Below are positions 36,183 to 44,484 of a stretch of DNA of 64,000 nucleotides, piece after piece. This stretch comes from Lysinibacillus xylanilyticus (GTDB taxonomy: Bacteria > Bacillota > Bacilli > Bacillales_A > Planococcaceae): assembly GCF_001708185.1 (NCBI RefSeq), contig NZ_MDDN01000016.1:1-64000 (forward strand). Direction: 5' to 3'. The position numbers and the translations under genes were made by a program. Each line of letters begins with the position of its first letter. Position 1 is the stretch's first letter. The notes under the pieces are model-generated. The model saw only the letters and a list, made by a program, of their open reading frames with translations, ran no database searches and had not been told where the DNA came from.

Positions 36183-36214
36183 AGCAATAAACCCTGCCAA
36201 TGGATTTATTGCTA
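36183..36214 (-). terminator. Terminator after the Imm-like gene
   Basis: GCAATAAATCC and GGGTTTATTGC pair around a seven-base loop, followed on the minus strand by TTTTTC. Confidence 0.7.
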
Positions 36215-36269
36215 AAAATTAATTACATTGATTTAAATCGGTTTATTATTTATCTTTCCTTTATTATAT

Positions 36270-36842
36270 CTATAGATATTCTGGACGTTGCAAACTGCCC
36301 TCTTTAATAAAAGTTACTCCATTAATTTTATTTTCTTTACACAAATTCACAAAAACTTCATCCACAATAATCAAATGTTTAGATTCTTCCATTCTAACGA
36401 TATGATGCACACCGAGAGAATCAGGAATATATACAACATGGTTAATACTAATCGGACCATCAGGTATTGATTTTATCGATGGTTTATACTCAGATTTTTC
36501 TTTATTAAGACAAACTACAGAGTTTGAAACAATCATTGCAAAAAAATCATTATTGTGGTCTTTTGTTTCTGTTGATTTTATTTCAACTGGAATAAAGATA
36601 CAATCATTTTCACAATGTCGTTCAATTATTTCTTTAAATTTTACACTTACTAAAGGTGGACCTACAGTTGGTAAAATATCATATGCCAATAGATAAGTGT
36701 CAAATTTATCCACAATATATGTTAGATCCCCATCTACTTGACAGCGATTTCCTTCCTCCAATTCTCCCCTATCGTATCTATTCTCGTCGCTATAAAAGAA
36801 GAACACATCCCTTTTATAAAAACATGATAATTTATGATACAT
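36270..36842 (-). CDS. Immunity protein of the Imm11/DUF1629-like type
   Basis: A 190-residue protein with the layout of DUF1629 immunity proteins: a central LLAYDILPTVGPPLVSVKFK block, IFIPVEI strands, and a C-terminal HIVRMEESKHLIIVDEVF then INGVTFIKEG, corresponding to the typical ITGVxF-type ending. Start at the ATG six nt after GAGGGGGG; the ATG two codons earlier abuts the site. A decayed toxin tail ends 21 nt upstream. Expected to neutralise a cognate secreted toxin from another cell, since no intact toxin gene is present here. Confidence 0.65.
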   Translation of the reverse strand: MYHKLSCFYKRDVFFFYSDENRYDRGELEEGNRCQVDGDLTYIVDKFDTYLLAYDILPTVGPPLVSVKFKEIIERHCENDCIFIPVEIKSTETKDHNNDFFAMIVSNSVVCLNKEKSEYKPSIKSIPDGPISINHVVYIPDSLGVHHIVRMEESKHLIIVDEVFVNLCKENKINGVTFIKEGSLQRPEYL

Positions 36843-36862
36843 AATCATCCCCCCTCGTATCC

Positions 36863-37045
36863 TTACAGCGTAGTTTGACTTTCCCATGTCTTAACTCTTC
36901 TCTTTGTTCATTTATTAAATCCTGTATAGCCTGTGATTTCCACCCGCTAGTTCCGTTGATTCGGGTTATATACTTACTCTCCGAATGATAGTGTGGTGTT
37001 CACGAAATACATGAATTAAACCAGTTCCATTTCTAACAAAAAAAA
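36863..37045 (-). pseudogene. Decayed toxin C-terminus upstream of the Imm-like gene
   Basis: Reads RNGTGLIHVFREHHTIIRR in one frame, then after a shift VYNPNQRN, stop, RVEITGYTGFNK, stop, TKRRVKTWESQTTL, stop. So it has one frameshift and two internal stops. The KTWESQTT segment aligns with RTWETITT of the second fragment near 37.87 kb. A different frame is open for 43 codons through the same bases (RINGTSGWKSQAIQDLINE ...), so the true frame is not fully settled. Confidence 0.5.
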
Positions 37046-37160
37046 CATGTAGAAAAGAAAGTTTATTCTTCTCTACATGGAGTTTTGGAATCAGATCCTA
37101 CCGCATCCGCTAATTACAATTCCTTACACTCTAATCTTAATTTCCTATTTTCGTTTCGCA

Positions 37161-37838
37161 TTACCTGTCTCTGATTCCACTGTTTATTTTTTTTGCCTTT
37201 CTAGAGGTATACAATAGATCTTCAACAACTTTTAGATTTTTTTTCAATTGTTTCGAGTAAATAAGTACATCTCCATTTACATACTCAAATCTAAATGTCC
37301 TTGTGGGTAAAATTTTTATTTTTTCTTCAAAGAAACCGTCTCTAATAATAGTATGAACAGTCGAATTGTCGTTATATGAATATCTATCAACCATAAACGT
37401 TTCTTCGTCCATATCATCGTCCCTTGTGTAGAATAATATTTTTTCTATCACAGATCCTTCATATATTATACAATAAACTTGACTTATAACCATTTCGTCA
37501 TCATCGTTATTTAGAAATCTAAGACAAATTTTCTTTTCAACTTCATTTATAATGAAAGAACTTCCCCAGCCCTTATTTTCAGCATGATAAGAAAAATACA
37601 GTTCATTGTTTTTTAGCCTATTCACAATAATTCCTTCCTTAGATTTCGGTTCCTTTTTATAAATTTTCGGTTTTGGTAATTGATCTAATTCATATTGATA
37701 TGGGTATAATTCTAGATAAGAATTGCTCCAAAGAACTGTTTCATTTCCTATATCTTCAACTTTATTAAGTAACACTTTATATAAGGATCCGTATTCTTCG
37801 AAAATTCTTAAAATTATCTCGTAATCTTTTTCTATCAT
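37161..37838 (-). CDS. Hypothetical protein, immunity-like (225 aa)
   Basis: Unrecognised. A helical start (MIEKDYEIILRIFEEYGSLY), then beta-rich sequence with many acidic residues (FLNNDDDEMVISQVYCIIY, FYTRDDDMDEETFMV), and a Lys-rich C-terminus. The ATG overlaps the TGA of a truncated open frame upstream as ATGA, the arrangement expected of a coupled toxin-immunity pair. Function inferred from that context alone. Confidence 0.6.
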   Translation of the reverse strand: MIEKDYEIILRIFEEYGSLYKVLLNKVEDIGNETVLWSNSYLELYPYQYELDQLPKPKIYKKEPKSKEGIIVNRLKNNELYFSYHAENKGWGSSFIINEVEKKICLRFLNNDDDEMVISQVYCIIYEGSVIEKILFYTRDDDMDEETFMVDRYSYNDNSTVHTIIRDGFFEEKIKILPTRTFRFEYVNGDVLIYSKQLKKNLKVVEDLLYTSRKAKKINSGIRDR

Positions 37839-37909
37839 CGTGTACACTTCCCTAATTTTTTAGTTGTTATTGTTTCCCATGTCCTTCCTTTGTACAGTTC
37901 TTCATTAAT
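37835..37909 (-). pseudogene. Decayed toxin C-terminal tail, ATGA-coupled
   Basis: A 24-codon open segment, INEELYKGRTWETITT then KKLGKCTR, whose TGA overlaps the ATG of the following immunity-like gene. An A-run (seven A) lies just upstream, where the frame breaks. Nucleotide resemblance to the first fragment includes GACATGGGAAA. The 38000-38300 region further upstream shows only a GGCACGGAA/TTCCGTACC hairpin. Confidence 0.5.
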
Positions 37910-38305
37910 TCATTTTTTTGCATCCTATATCAAAGTTAATTACATATATGTTAATCACATAATTATTTAGGTATTATTTGGTTATTTTTATCTGTAAATA
38001 TGCTATTAAACCATAGTTAAAAAGTCAACATCCATACGAACTATTATTCTGAATAAACAAAAAAATAATACTGAAGGTCGGGAAAATTTGAATTTTAGTA
38101 GTTAGATATACTGTGTGAGAGAAGGATCAAGTGATACTTTAAGCAGTGGGGGTATCTTGCTTTACAGACAGTTAATGTGGGATCAATCAGAAGGGCTTCA
38201 TTGCAAAAGAAAATGGCACGGAAGATATTTCCGTACCATTAAAAAAACAAAAGCAACAGCTTCTTTAATTTAATATTAAATTAAAACTAATTATTGCTAA
38301 AGGCT

Positions 38306-38395
38306 TTACTTTCTTCCTTTTAAAATTAGCTTTCTTACGCACTCCATATGCTCAGAGTGGTGTGGCAACATAAGGATGCTGGTGGGTTTATTACA
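38306..38395 (-). pseudogene. C-terminal fragment of an rRNA m5U methyltransferase-like gene
   Basis: Open segment MLPHHSEHMECVRKLILKGR ending in a stop. It matches the C-terminal DMFPHSTHVECVSQLILK of the intact rlmCD gene in this window. The frame is closed upstream after about 30 codons. It lies directly downstream of dus. Confidence 0.55.
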
Positions 38396-38432
38396 TTCTT
38401 AAGAGTTACATCATTTCACTGTCCCCGTCCCA

Positions 38433-39395
38433 TCAACATTCTTTTTCAAAGTTATCAAGCAATGCACGCACTTCATCTGTTGATTTCGTGTTCATCAATT
38501 GATTTCTTAATTCACCAGCTCCACGGAATCCTTTGACATAAATTTTGAAAAAGCGATGCAGCCCTGTGATTGAACGTGGTAGTGCTTCCGCATATTGATC
38601 TTGAAGATCGAGCTGCAGTCTTAAAAGATCAAGGTACTCTTTACTGCTATGTTCTTTTGGCTCTTTTTCAAAAGCAAAAGGATTTTTAAAAATACCTCGC
38701 CCGATCATAACGCCATCAATCCCGTATTGTTCAGCAAGCTGCAGCCCAGTTTGACGGTCAGGAATGTCTCCATTGATTGTTAGTAGCGTATTTGGTGCGA
38801 TACGGTCACGTAATTTTTTGATTTCCGGAATTAGCTCCCAATGCGCATCTACTTGGCTCATTTCCTTTCTTGTACGTAAATGAATAGAAAGGTTCGCAAT
38901 ATCCTGTTTTAAAATATGCGTTAGCCACTCTTGCCACTCATTTACATCGTTATAGCCAAGTCGTGTTTTCACGCTGACAGGTAGTCCACCCGCTTTCGCT
39001 GCTTGAATAAGTTCTGCCGCAACGTCAGGACGCAGAATAAGGCCACTACCTTTCCCTCTCGATGCCACATTCGGTACAGGGCAACCCATATTAATATCGA
39101 TACCTTTAAATCCTAGCTCTGCCATACCAATACTCATTTGACGGAAATATTCGGGATTATCCCCCCAAATATGTGCCACCATTGGCTGTTCATCTTCTGT
39201 AAAAATCAAACGACCACGCACACTTTTCATGCCCTCTGGATGACAATAGCTATCCGAGTTTGTAAACTCTGTGAAAAATACATCCGGTCGACCTGCTTCA
39301 CTTACTACGTGACGAAAAACAACATCTGTCACATCTTCCATTGGTGCAAGTACAAAAAATGGTCGTGGTAAATCACGCCAAAAATTATCTATCAT
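38433..39395 (-). CDS. dus: tRNA-dihydrouridine synthase
   Basis: FMN-dependent enzyme reducing uridine in tRNA D-loops, about 320 residues. Motifs: [14 protein letters not shown] at the FMN-binding N-terminus, [12 protein letters not shown] with the catalytic Cys, [19 protein letters not shown] and the FMN phosphate loop [10 protein letters not shown]. It resembles the DusC-like group more than B. subtilis DusB1, but subclass is not certain. Start: an ATG at [10 protein letters not shown] is conventional, with GAGAGG rather far upstream; an upstream GTG is possible. Flanked by two methyltransferase fragments. Confidence 0.9.
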   Translation of the reverse strand: MIDNFWRDLPRPFFVLAPMEDVTDVVFRHVVSEAGRPDVFFTEFTNSDSYCHPEGMKSVRGRLIFTEDEQPMVAHIWGDNPEYFRQMSIGMAELGFKGIDINMGCPVPNVASRGKGSGLILRPDVAAELIQAAKAGGLPVSVKTRLGYNDVNEWQEWLTHILKQDIANLSIHLRTRKEMSQVDAHWELIPEIKKLRDRIAPNTLLTINGDIPDRQTGLQLAEQYGIDGVMIGRGIFKNPFAFEKEPKEHSSKEYLDLLRLQLDLQDQYAEALPRSITGLHRFFKIYVKGFRGAGELRNQLMNTKSTDEVRALLDNFEKEC

Positions 39396-39686
39396 TTCAA
39401 ACTCAAATCCTCTCACTATGGATACACCTTCAACTCTCAATCAAAAAGATAAAGCCAAATGTTCCACTTCTTTTACACTTATATCATGCTTAATAACTTA
39501 TTATCAATACAAGTACATATGGACATTTATAATTTGTGAAAATCGGCAATGTTTATTTTAACGAAAGTCGGTGCTGAATGGTAATTTTTCTATATTAACT
39601 GCTTTTCTATTATACCAACCAAGCTATCCCTTCACATTGTGGTGAGACTAGCCAGTTGCGGTACTGTAAAATAACAGTAAAAGCAG

Positions 39687-39736
39687 ACGGCCTATTAGAG
39701 GTGCAATATCGCATTTCTAAACCGTCTGCTTTTTAA
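39687..39736. terminator. Bidirectional terminator after the MCP operon
   Basis: AAAAGCAGACGG and CCGTCTGCTTTT pair around a 31-base loop. Between 39396 and 39686 I see only AT-rich non-coding DNA. Confidence 0.65.
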
Positions 39737-39751
39737 TTTCAACGAATATTA

Positions 39752-39835
39752 AGTTAGCTATTCCAAGTTACGAACAGCATTCACTATGTGCTGAGTGTTT
39801 GAGGCAACATAGGATTGCAGGTAGCTTTATGTAAC
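39752..39835 (-). pseudogene. Second, more decayed methyltransferase tail
   Basis: On the minus strand ATGTTGCCTCAAACACTCAG aligns with ATGTTGCCACACCACTCTGA of the fragment near 38.35 kb but then runs into stops. It appears to be another copy of the same 3' end, degraded further. Confidence 0.35.
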
Positions 39836-39841
39836 CGGCTG

Positions 39842-40921
39842 CTAATCATTACTTCCATGATTTAATGAAGAAAGTAATTTTTCTGCATCATTTTTTAAAT
39901 CTACAAGATACTCTGCTTCTTGAACTAGTTTTTGCATTGTATTTAATTCATCATCGCTAATTCCAACTAACTCTTCAAACATTTCTACTGATTCTCGCGA
40001 AATGAAAGAAATATCCTTCATTGCTTCCATAATTTGCAGAGAGCTTGAAGAAAGTTCTTCTGTACTTGCAGATGATTCCACATTATTTTCAGCAATAATT
40101 TTTGTAGTATCTACAATTTTTTCGAACATATTCCCGATTTCTAGTATTTTAGTATTTGTTTGTTCAAACTCTTCTGTTCCTTGCTTCATTGATATGACAA
40201 CTTTGTTCGTCTCTTCTTGAATATTTTTTACAATATTCGAAACTTCATCAGCTGACTGACGTGATTGTTCAGCCAATTTACGAACCTCATCAGCAACTAC
40301 AGCAAACCCTTTACCGTGTTCTCCTGCACGAGCTGCTTCGATAGCTGCGTTCAATGCTAATAAATTTATTTGCTCTGAAATCCCTGTAATTACTTTAACA
40401 ATATTACCAATTTCGTACGATTTTTCTCCAAGTATATTGATTGCATCAAATGTCGTATTAATCGTTTGATTAAAATGCTCCATTTTCACCAACGAATCTT
40501 TTAACTTTTCATTTCCTTCTTGCGTTAATTCTAACGTCGTATTCGATTGTTCTGAAATTTGGTTAGATCTTATAGATAGCTCTTCAATAGCCACTGTGAT
40601 GTCTTCGATAGAAGTAGCACTCTCTTCAGTAGCGACTAGTTGCTTTTTTAATCCTTTACCGACTTCATCGATTGCGGCCCTTACAGTATCAGCCTTCTCA
40701 GTTGCGTAATCTCCATGTTCTAAAAGATTTTTACTTTTTTCATTCACATTATTTGCGAATTTATTAAATTGTTCACTTACTTGACCTGCTGATATTTCAT
40801 GCATTCCATTTAGTGCCTCTTTATTTATATGGGAATGACGTTTAAGTGAAAAATATCGGTAAGCAAAATACAAAGATGTACATAATAAAACTACAATAAT
40901 TCCTAGCATAATAGCTTCCAT
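39842..40921 (-). CDS. Short chemoreceptor-like protein without sensor domain
   Basis: A 359-residue methyl-accepting protein with a single N-terminal transmembrane helix (about 4-22) and no extracellular or HAMP domain, going straight into coiled coil and the conserved signalling hairpin [20 protein letters not shown] (near residue 190). It therefore probably signals from the cytoplasm, or via partners. It is the third gene of an operon with a GNAT-like and a STAS-like protein (gaps of about 40 bp), which may provide the input. Confidence 0.85.
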   Translation of the reverse strand: MEAIMLGIIVVLLCTSLYFAYRYFSLKRHSHINKEALNGMHEISAGQVSEQFNKFANNVNEKSKNLLEHGDYATEKADTVRAAIDEVGKGLKKQLVATEESATSIEDITVAIEELSIRSNQISEQSNTTLELTQEGNEKLKDSLVKMEHFNQTINTTFDAINILGEKSYEIGNIVKVITGISEQINLLALNAAIEAARAGEHGKGFAVVADEVRKLAEQSRQSADEVSNIVKNIQEETNKVVISMKQGTEEFEQTNTKILEIGNMFEKIVDTTKIIAENNVESSASTEELSSSSLQIMEAMKDISFISRESVEMFEELVGISDDELNTMQKLVQEAEYLVDLKNDAEKLLSSLNHGSND

Positions 40922-40962
40922 GAAAAATTCTCCTATTCTACTAACGTATTAGTGATGAAATT

Positions 40963-41676
40963 TTATAGTTCTTTTACAATGATGTAAATTCCATCTGCTA
41001 CAGTCGGTGGAATACTGCTTAGATTTTCATTGCTTTCATATTTATGAACAATAAAATCCCCATCTACGTTCACATATTTTGTCAAGCCATGATACTTCTC
41101 CAGCACACGCATTGACTTTGGATTTGTCGCTTCAGCTAATACTAATCTTAAGCCTTCTTCTGTTGCTTTCTTTATTAATACATCGCCTAAATTTTGTACT
41201 ATATCATGACGATTATGCTCACCAATTACACCTAATAAAAATAAATGTAATACTTCTCCATCTTCCATATCTTTTCCATAACGATTTTTATAATCTTCTA
41301 GGAAACGTTCATCAATATCCTCTAATACACGCATAACAATATTCATATCTGCAAACGTGCCTTCAAAAATATCCTCTTTGATAATTTCAAAGACATTCGT
41401 ATCTCCAACTAATGCGCCTACAACATTTTGCTCTTGATCTAGTGCAACAGCACAGTATCCTTGATGAACATTTGCTTCAATATATTCCTTCGTAAATTGA
41501 TAGAAATCTTCGTAAGGTAGTTTTAAGGCGTACCCGATAATCGGTTCTTGCACCCATTTGCCAGCAACCTCTACCCCAATAAATGTTTTTGCTAAACATT
41601 CTGCTGTCTTTTCAATTAAATCTGGTTGGTCCTTTGTAAGGATTTCATAAGTATATAATTCTTGAATTGTTTGCAT
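40963..41676 (-). CDS. GNAT-like acyltransferase family protein
   Basis: A 237-residue protein. The N-terminal ETLTK-type region leads into ECLAKTFIGVEVAGKWVQEP, and the core VVGALVGDTN ... EVLHLFLLGVIGEHNRHDI, LGDVLIKKATEEG and LRLVLAEATNPKSMRVLEKY follows the GNAT order (beta4, the acetyl-CoA loop region, beta5 and alpha4). The pyrophosphate loop is not a classical Q/RxxGxG/A, so catalysis is uncertain. Middle gene of the STAS-like/GNAT/MCP operon. Confidence 0.65.
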   Translation of the reverse strand: MQTIQELYTYEILTKDQPDLIEKTAECLAKTFIGVEVAGKWVQEPIIGYALKLPYEDFYQFTKEYIEANVHQGYCAVALDQEQNVVGALVGDTNVFEIIKEDIFEGTFADMNIVMRVLEDIDERFLEDYKNRYGKDMEDGEVLHLFLLGVIGEHNRHDIVQNLGDVLIKKATEEGLRLVLAEATNPKSMRVLEKYHGLTKYVNVDGDFIVHKYESNENLSSIPPTVADGIYIIVKEL

Positions 41677-41720
41677 CCTAAATTCCTCTTTTTCAAAATG
41701 TGATTATAGTTAATTAAAGA

Positions 41721-42095
41721 CTAACGCATTGGTAATTGCGAAACATTGTCGACTACGGTTCCTGGGAAATTAACTCCCTCTAAAGCATTTCGCACTTGCA
41801 CATAGGCAATTTTAGAGGTTGGATTAACAATAAATATATCTTTAAAGCCTAGTGAAGCATAAAACATTAATGTTTGTCCTAGCTCTGCAGAAATCTTTGA
41901 AGGGAGGGGTGATTGATGTGTTGCATCAACAACAAATGTATAGGTATTTTTCTGTACTTTTGACCCTGTCTCTGTCAAATCTTTTAAATAATCCTCTACA
42001 AGCGCTGGTTTTATAAACCCTATTATTTGGACGTGTACTTCTTTTTTTGCTTCATAAATCGCCATTTTATATTTCTCTTTATCAACGACTATCAT
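41721..42095 (-). CDS. STAS-like small protein
   Basis: A 124-residue protein. HVQIIGFIKPALVEDYLKDL, TYTFVVDATHQSPLPSKI, LGQTLMFYASLGFKDIFIV and ALEGVNFPGTVV follow the alternating beta-alpha order of STAS or SpoIIAA-like domains. No phosphorylatable serine can be confidently placed. GGAG seven nt before the ATG. First gene of the operon whose last gene is a chemoreceptor-like protein; it may set the signalling state of that receptor, which is inference. Confidence 0.55.
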   Translation of the reverse strand: MIVVDKEKYKMAIYEAKKEVHVQIIGFIKPALVEDYLKDLTETGSKVQKNTYTFVVDATHQSPLPSKISAELGQTLMFYASLGFKDIFIVNPTSKIAYVQVRNALEGVNFPGTVVDNVSQLPMR

Positions 42096-42185
42096 CTCAA
42101 ATCTCCTTTTTATAATTTTCTTAAAGCTGTTAGCATTTTTGTAATAAATATTAATAAATACCTATTCAGTCCTTTGATTTTTTCC

Positions 42186-42222
42186 ACAAAAAAACTATCC
42201 CTGAACATAATTAGGATAGCCA
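42186..42222 (-). terminator. Terminator-like hairpin
   Basis: GGCTATCCT and AGGGATAGT pair, followed on the minus strand by TTTTTTT. It lies upstream of the STAS-like gene, so a minus-strand transcript from the gap would end here. 42223-42597 shows no gene. Confidence 0.55.
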
Positions 42223-42597
42223 AAAAATCGCTTATCATCTTGGCAACCCGACTATCATTTTCCAAGAGGATTTTAGACTCGTAGCTTTGCGTCCTTACCT
42301 TTCGATAAGTTTGCCGTTTTCAATTTATTAAAATTACGCTGACATAATACTATTAGATTATAAATGTTTTGTAAATTTTTGTCGACTGTAGGTATTTTTC
42401 TCTAAGTAATATCGGAAGATTTAGAGAATTTTTCCGTATATTTAAAGGAATGGACAAGAAAATACTGTTTGGTGATTTTTTTAAAGAGGGAATTTCTAAT
42501 CATGCCCAGATTGTAGGAAAAGCAAATGGCTGCCTATTCTTTCACATTCATCTAAGAAGAATCAACTTCATTTTTCATAAATGCGTTATGTAACGAT

Positions 42598-42645
42598 AAA
42601 AAAGAGTGGAATTTAGGCTACATCCTAAAATTCCACTCTTTTTTA
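42598..42645. terminator. Bidirectional terminator after rlmCD
   Basis: AAAGAGTGGAATTTAGG and CTAAAATTCCACTCTTT pair with A/T runs outside. About 110 bp after the rlmCD stop. Confidence 0.75.
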
Positions 42646-42670
42646 TAACGCTACTCTTTTCAAAACTTCA

Positions 42671-42722
42671 TTACTTGTACTCACAACGGTAGTATTCATT
42701 ACGCCTTTGTGAGTACAAGTAA
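42671..42722. repeat. 16-bp perfect inverted repeat
   Basis: TTACTTGTACTCACAA at 42671-42686 is exactly complementary to 42707-42722, with a 20-base spacer. No T-run follows on either side, so it is not a typical terminator. It lies between the rlmCD stop and its terminator. Confidence 0.85.
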
Positions 42723-42755
42723 TATATACAGTGTATCGAAAGACAACTGCAAATG

Positions 42756-44129
42756 TTAGATACCTTCTTTTAAAATGAGTTGCGAGACACACTCCACATG
42801 CGTTGAATGTGGGAACATATCCACTGGCTGAATCTCCTGTGTTTGATAGCCCCCATCCTCCAAAATACGGAGATCACGCGCTAGTGTACCTGGGTTACAG
42901 GACACATAAACAACACGTTTAGGACGTTGCTCTAAAATCGTCTGAAGAAGAGCCTCATCGCAGCCTTTGCGTGGTGGGTCCACTACTAGGACATCCGCTT
43001 CCTTGCCTTCCTTATACCAGCGTGGGATCACTTCCTCTGCTGGGCCGGCCTCGAAATACGTATTCGTAAAGCCATTTAATGCTGCGTTGCGTTTTGCATC
43101 TTCAATAGCTTGTGGGACAATTTCAACCCCCATAACAGCCTTTGCTTTTTCTGCAAGGAATAATGAAATGGTACCAATTCCACAGTAAGCATCTATTACT
43201 CGTTCATCACCCTGCAAGTCAGCGTAGTCTAATGCTTGTTTGTAAAGGACTTCCGTTTGCTCAGGGTTTACTTGATAAAATGAACGTGCTGAAATTTCAA
43301 AGCGAACATCACCAATTGTATCGATAATAACGTCCTTGCCCCACAGGTTCACGGTTTCATCACCGAAAATAACGTTCGTTTTGTCGCTGTTAACGTTTTG
43401 CATAATGGATGTGACATTCGGGACAAGCTTCTGGATTGTCGCAACAGCTGCTTCTTTTTGCTGGAATTTTTTCTTTTTCGTTACGAGAACAACCATGACT
43501 TCACCAGTTGCTCGTGCTTTACGAATAACTACGTGGCGTAGCATTCCCTCATGTGTTAGCTCATTGTATGGTCGAATACCGATTGCCGCTAATTCCTTTT
43601 TCAAGCCTGTAAGAATAGCATCCGCTTCACCTGTCTGAATTAAGCAACGCTCCATATCCACAATGCTGTGAGACTTCGTTTTATAGAAGCCAGCAATTGC
43701 TTGTCCTGCTTCATTCGAAGAGAAAGGAATTTGGGCTTTATTACGATATTGCCAAGGCTCTTCCATGCCTTTCACAGGTAGAACAGGCGCATCAATTTTA
43801 CCAATACGTTGCATGACATTTCGCACCATATTCTCTTTCCATTTTAACTGCCCCTCATAAGACAGATGTTGTAATTGGCAACCACCACATTGCTTGAAAT
43901 ATTCACAAGGCGCCTCTACTCGATCTGGCGATGGCTTAAGAATATCTACAACTTTCGCAAAGCCATAATTTTTTAACGTTTTTAAAACATGAACTTCCGC
44001 TGTCTCATTAGGAAGTGCCCCTTGGATAAATAATGGATAGCCGTCGACCTTTGCAACGCCATTGCCATCATGTGTTAAATCTTCTATATAAACTGTTAAT
44101 CGGTCATTCTTTTTCACGGGTGCTGACAT
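42756..44129 (-). CDS. rlmCD: 23S rRNA (uracil-C5)-methyltransferase RlmCD
   Basis: SAM-dependent m5U methyltransferase, 457 residues, equivalent to B. subtilis YefA. N-terminal TRAM-like beta barrel (VYIEDLTHDGNGVAKVDGYP), iron-sulphur cysteines (CEYFKQCGGCQLQHL), SAM-binding VIDAYCGIGTISLFLA, and the catalytic Cys in VYVSCNPGTLARDL (near residue 415). GGAGG eight nt before the ATG sets the start; a longer reading upstream overlaps it. In Bacillus it lies after dgkB, as it does here once the cyd genes are skipped. About 100 bp upstream is a 21-nt array. Confidence 0.94.
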   Translation of the reverse strand: MSAPVKKNDRLTVYIEDLTHDGNGVAKVDGYPLFIQGALPNETAEVHVLKTLKNYGFAKVVDILKPSPDRVEAPCEYFKQCGGCQLQHLSYEGQLKWKENMVRNVMQRIGKIDAPVLPVKGMEEPWQYRNKAQIPFSSNEAGQAIAGFYKTKSHSIVDMERCLIQTGEADAILTGLKKELAAIGIRPYNELTHEGMLRHVVIRKARATGEVMVVLVTKKKKFQQKEAAVATIQKLVPNVTSIMQNVNSDKTNVIFGDETVNLWGKDVIIDTIGDVRFEISARSFYQVNPEQTEVLYKQALDYADLQGDERVIDAYCGIGTISLFLAEKAKAVMGVEIVPQAIEDAKRNAALNGFTNTYFEAGPAEEVIPRWYKEGKEADVLVVDPPRKGCDEALLQTILEQRPKRVVYVSCNPGTLARDLRILEDGGYQTQEIQPVDMFPHSTHVECVSQLILKEGI

Positions 44130-44227
44130 TCGTACATCCTCCATTTCAATCTCTTTATTGTAGCATGTGTTGGCGGATGAAAAAAGAACAAGACTTGATC
44201 TTGTAAGCTATTTGCCCAACATCCATG

Positions 44228-44323
44228 ACCTAAGCAGTACGACACTCTCCCGAGCACATTCTCCTTCCACCTGATCACTTCCGCACACGACCCGAGCAGT
44301 ACTGCAAAATGCTCGAACCTTCC
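44228..44323. repeat. 21-nt array upstream of rlmCD
   Basis: Units at 44249, 44270, 44291 and 44312 begin CCCGAGCAC, CCTGATCAC, CCCGAGCAG and CTCGAACC, with a less exact unit before them. Read toward rlmCD the cores are GTGCTCGGG and GTGATCAGG. It sits after the cyd terminator and about 100 nt before the rlmCD start. Confidence 0.75.
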
Positions 44324-44334
44324 AAAGCATAAAG

Positions 44335-44368
44335 TAGAAAAAAGAGCCGCTATTCGCGACTCTCTCCT
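44335..44368 (-). terminator. Terminator of the cyd operon overlapping the end of cydS
   Basis: AGAGTCGC and GCGGCTCT pair, followed on the minus strand by TTTTTTC. The stem includes the last codons of cydS. Confidence 0.7.
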
Positions 44369-44472
44369 TCCTCTTTTGTTACATGGTGATCTTTTGGTGC
44401 CCACCAGAAAGCAAACACAATTCCGAGGATGACTACTATAAATGGCGCATAAAACATGAGAAATTTCTCCAT
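44350..44472 (-). CDS. cydS: CydS-like small subunit of cytochrome bd (40 aa)
   Basis: The gene starts 12 nt after cydB, with AGGAGG eight nt before the ATG. The protein starts MEKFLMFYAPFIVVILGIVF, has one transmembrane helix, then AFWWAPKDHHVTKEEGE. The F-L-x-x-Y-A-P start and K-D-x-H-V ending match the 33-residue CydS subunit of Geobacillus cytochrome bd, which lies against CydA and stabilises the oxidase. Size and position fit this well. It is extended by about seven acidic residues. Confidence 0.85.
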   Translation of the reverse strand: MEKFLMFYAPFIVVILGIVFAFWWAPKDHHVTKEEGESRE

Positions 44473-44484
44473 CACTCTAACCTC

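Noticed and set aside
36832-36963. 43-codon frame RINGTSGWKSQAIQDLINE... as the toxin tail
   Set aside because: It is open and overlaps the Imm start, but the shared TWE-type segment of the second fragment aligns with a different frame, so I prefer that one; kept as an alternative only.
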